From: JABHCC01 sp034658635
Lineage (GTDB): Bacteria; Bacteroidota; Bacteroidia; Bacteroidales; UBA12481
Assembly: GCA_034658635.1 (NCBI GenBank)
Contig: JAYEFL010000104.1
Span: 1-15,227, forward strand
Direction: 5' to 3'
Length of the DNA: 15,227 nucleotides
The position numbers and the translations under genes were made by a program. Shown here in pieces: positions 13,499 to 15,227 of the stretch; the stretch's first letter is position 1; each line of letters starts with the position of its first letter. Below the pieces are notes generated by a model. That model was not told the origin of the DNA and searched no databases. It saw nothing but the letters and a program-made list of their open reading frames with translations.

Positions 13499-14972
13499 CC
13501 TCGTAAAACGGATTCCTCTCTGGCAACCTCGCATCTACTTTCTTTTGCCAGTTGTGCAAAGCCTCAAGGAGCTCGTCTCTTTTATCAGGTAGGCTCTCAC
13601 TCAGATTGTTTTGCTCACCAATATCTTTTGACAGATCATATAATTCCGTCCGTCCGTCTTCAAAGAATTCAATTAATTTATAATTTCCCTGCCGGATTGC
13701 AGCGCCGGGCGTTCCTCCCTGATTCCCATAATGCGGATAATGCCAAAATATTGGCGGGGATTTCACGCCGGATTGCTCGGGGACCGATTGGCGAATCGGC
13801 CCGTACTCCAATATATTAACCATGCTGATGCCATCCACATGTTGATCTGGTTTCAGCGGTAATCCTGCCATTTCTAATATTGTTGGATAGAAATTTGTGC
13901 TGATTACCGGAACATTACATATGCTTCCGGGTTTTGTATGTCCTGGCCATATTATTAGCATTGGTTCACGAATTCCTCCTTCATATAACCAACCTTTACC
14001 GGCTCTGAGCGGTAAATTGCTCGTTGGGTGACCTTCAGAGGTAGAAAGACCTCCGTTATCTGACATCATAAAGATTGCTGTGGTCTTATCCAATCCCGTC
14101 TCCTTCAAGTGATTAAGAACCTTTCCAACAGCCAGATCCATTGCCTCAACCATACCAGCATACACCGGATGGTTTTGCACTTGTCTGACCTTCCTCGGAG
14201 GTTCATCTCCCCAGGTATTAGAAGGATGGCTCAGGGCTTTATCCTCATATTTTGCTTTTAGATCATCGCGGGTCATTAGAGGAGTGTGGACGGAATAAAA
14301 ACTCAGGTAAATCAGGAATGGCTCGTCAGCGTGGTCATCTATGAAATTGACAGCATCTGTAGCCAGACGGTCAGGCAGATGCTCGCCTTCAGGACCATCG
14401 GTCAAACGCGGATTACCGTATGGTGAAAAATACTTCTTGCCCCCATAAGGTCCTCCTCTTTCAATCCCTCCGGCATTTACATCAAATCCCTGATCTTCTG
14501 GCCAGAATCCCTCCGGACCTAAATGCCACTTTCCAGCAAAGAATGTTGCATAACCAGCTTCTTTCAATGCCTCCGCCAGAGTAAGCTCCTCAAGTGCCAT
14601 TTGTGGCTCATAGCTGGCTGGCAGCAATGGTAAGCCATGATATCGCCGGGGTTTCCGCTCCAAAACAGCCTCGGGTTGAATGGCCCCAAAATAATCGGTT
14701 GTATTAATACGGGCCGGATATTTGCCTGTCATTATTGAAGCTCTGGTAGGACTACAAACAGGACAAGCAGCATAGCCATCAGTAAATACGACGCCTTCTG
14801 CAGCCAGTTGATCCAGGTTGGGTGTCTCGTAAAAAGTTTCCGGATTATTGAATCCAACATCCATGTATCCAAGATCATCGACCAAAAAGAAGACGAAATT
14901 GGGTTGGTAGTCTTTTGAGCACCCTATCAGAAGGAGAATTGCCAGAAACACGATCGTACTTGATATTTTCAT
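13488..14972 (-). CDS. Sulfatase, arylsulfatase A-like (S1 family) lipoprotein
   Basis: A 494-residue sulfate-ester hydrolase. The signal peptide ends in lipobox LIGC (Cys18), so it is membrane-anchored in the periplasm or at the surface. The signature CSPTRASIMTG (73-83) carries Cys73, which must be oxidised to formylglycine by a maturase encoded elsewhere. Calcium ligands are visible as Asp32-Asp33 (VDDLGYMD) and Asp305-Asn306 (SDNGG). Other active-site residues by family pattern are Lys148 and His150 (AGKWHLGPEG), His229 (SVHTP) and Lys326 (GKGW). The C-terminal ELYDLSKDIGEQNNLSE is typical of S1 sulfatases. The subfamily and substrate cannot be set by reading. It lies about 100 bases downstream of a second sulfatase on the same strand, probably co-transcribed. 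An 8-bp array covers the stop. Confidence 0.93.
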   Translation of the reverse strand: MKISSTIVFLAILLLIGCSKDYQPNFVFFLVDDLGYMDVGFNNPETFYETPNLDQLAAEGVVFTDGYAACPVCSPTRASIMTGKYPARINTTDYFGAIQPEAVLERKPRRYHGLPLLPASYEPQMALEELTLAEALKEAGYATFFAGKWHLGPEGFWPEDQGFDVNAGGIERGGPYGGKKYFSPYGNPRLTDGPEGEHLPDRLATDAVNFIDDHADEPFLIYLSFYSVHTPLMTRDDLKAKYEDKALSHPSNTWGDEPPRKVRQVQNHPVYAGMVEAMDLAVGKVLNHLKETGLDKTTAIFMMSDNGGLSTSEGHPTSNLPLRAGKGWLYEGGIREPMLIIWPGHTKPGSICNVPVISTNFYPTILEMAGLPLKPDQHVDGISMVNILEYGPIRQSVPEQSGVKSPPIFWHYPHYGNQGGTPGAAIRQGNYKLIEFFEDGRTELYDLSKDIGEQNNLSESLPDKRDELLEALHNWQKKVDARLPERNPFYEGIQ

Positions 14973-14984
14973 TTTTATGTTCAG

Positions 14985-15014
14985 TTAATTCAGGTTAATT
15001 CGGGTTAATTCAGG
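14985..15014. repeat. 10-bp tandem repeat upstream of the sulfatase
   Basis: TTAATTCAGG, TTAATTCGGG, TTAATTCAGG in tandem, ending 12 bases before the sulfatase ATG in the minus-strand direction. It lies between the two sulfatase genes, in what would be the leader of the first. Confidence 0.65.
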
Positions 15015-15036
15015 GGATTCAGAGACAGTGCAAGCA

Positions 15037-15080
15037 GCGTCACGTTTGCGTCACTCTTGCGTCACTCTGGCGTCACTCCC
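15037..15080 (-). repeat. 11-bp tandem repeat over the second sulfatase stop codon
   Basis: GCGTCAC recurs at 15037, 15048, 15059 and 15070, an exact 11-bp period (GCGTCACGTTT, GCGTCACTCTT, GCGTCACTCTG, GCGTCACTCCC). The minus-strand TGA stop at 15075-15073 is in the last unit. Confidence 0.8.
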
Positions 15081-15227
15081 CAATCATTTCAAAGTTCTTC
15101 TTCAGATGAAGCTTCAATTTGTAAATATCGTCATTATAGTCAAAATCATCAATCCGATTAAGCTTCTCGTAGGGATCAAGATGATGATCATATAACTCCG
15201 TAACAGCAGAGTTATATGATCATCATC
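15073..15227 (-). CDS. Second sulfatase, C-terminal end only
   Basis: The frame ending at TGA 15075-15073 reads YNSAVTELYDHHLDPYEKLN, then a charged linker and KLKLHLKKNFEMIGE. ELYD-x-x-x-DP-x-E-x-x-N followed by a helix ending the protein is the standard close of S1 sulfatases, matching ELYDLSKDIGEQNNL in the neighbouring gene. Read upstream, an in-frame TGA appears at 15222-15220 inside the terminal inverted repeat, so the reliable coding part is about 15073-15208. The stop is either an artefact at the sequence end or a real truncation. The rest of the gene lies outside the window. Confidence 0.65.
15180..15227. repeat. Perfect 19-bp inverted repeat at the window end
   Basis: GATGATGATCATATAACTC (15180-15198), a 10-base loop (15199-15208), then the exact reverse complement (15209-15227), which runs to the very last base. 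The left arm codes for sulfatase residues; the right arm brings a stop into that frame. Confidence 0.85.

Overview
The window looks like a chromosomal segment of a member of the Bacteroidota. The supporting signs are an ECF sigma / FecR-DUF4974 anti-sigma / STN-domain TonB-dependent receptor cluster, lipoprotein-type glycan enzymes, sulfatases, a TTTG/TAnnTTTG-type promoter, and intergenic strings typical of that phylum. The exact genus cannot be read from the sequence.

Layout. Positions 1-540 are the 3' end of a group II intron whose maturase ORF has lost an internal segment; domains V and VI survive. Next comes a secreted octaheme cytochrome of the hydroxylamine-oxidoreductase family (598-2115). 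From 2116 to about 3550 lies a decay zone: a broken lipoprotein gene, an intact small TfoX-N protein (2499-2846), a broken membrane peptide gene, and two 5'-truncated gene tails pointing away from each other. From 3552 to 7008 a XylE-type sugar/H+ symporter and a GH20-like lipoprotein glycosidase are transcribed divergently. From 7126 to 12072, all on the minus strand, lie in order of transcription a lipoprotein with a duplicated module, an ECF sigma factor, a FecR anti-sigma factor and a TonB-dependent receptor without a SusD partner. From 12216 to the end are mannonate dehydratase (uxuA), a sulfatase, and the C-terminal end of a second sulfatase.

How the genes may work together. Sulfatases, a GH20-like enzyme, uxuA and a pentose/hexose symporter fit use of sulfated, uronate-containing polysaccharide, but the substrate cannot be fixed. 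The ECF/FecR/receptor set is a trans-envelope signalling and uptake unit. The lipoprotein gene and the sigma operon carry the same 27-bp promoter layout (GGTAGGGTRAA, 11 bases, GCGTT), so the lipoprotein is probably part of that regulon and a candidate surface partner of the receptor.

Most unusual signal. Nearly every transcription-unit-terminal gene ends in, or within a few bases of, a short tandem repeat (7, 8, 11-13 or 14-16 bp period). In most cases the stop codon lies inside a repeat unit. The repeat sequence differs from gene to gene, and the operon-internal genes lack it. Two related 55-bp arrays lie on either side of the ECF/FecR/receptor cluster. The last 48 bases form a perfect 19-bp inverted repeat that introduces an in-frame stop into the second sulfatase and may be a contig-end fold-back artefact.
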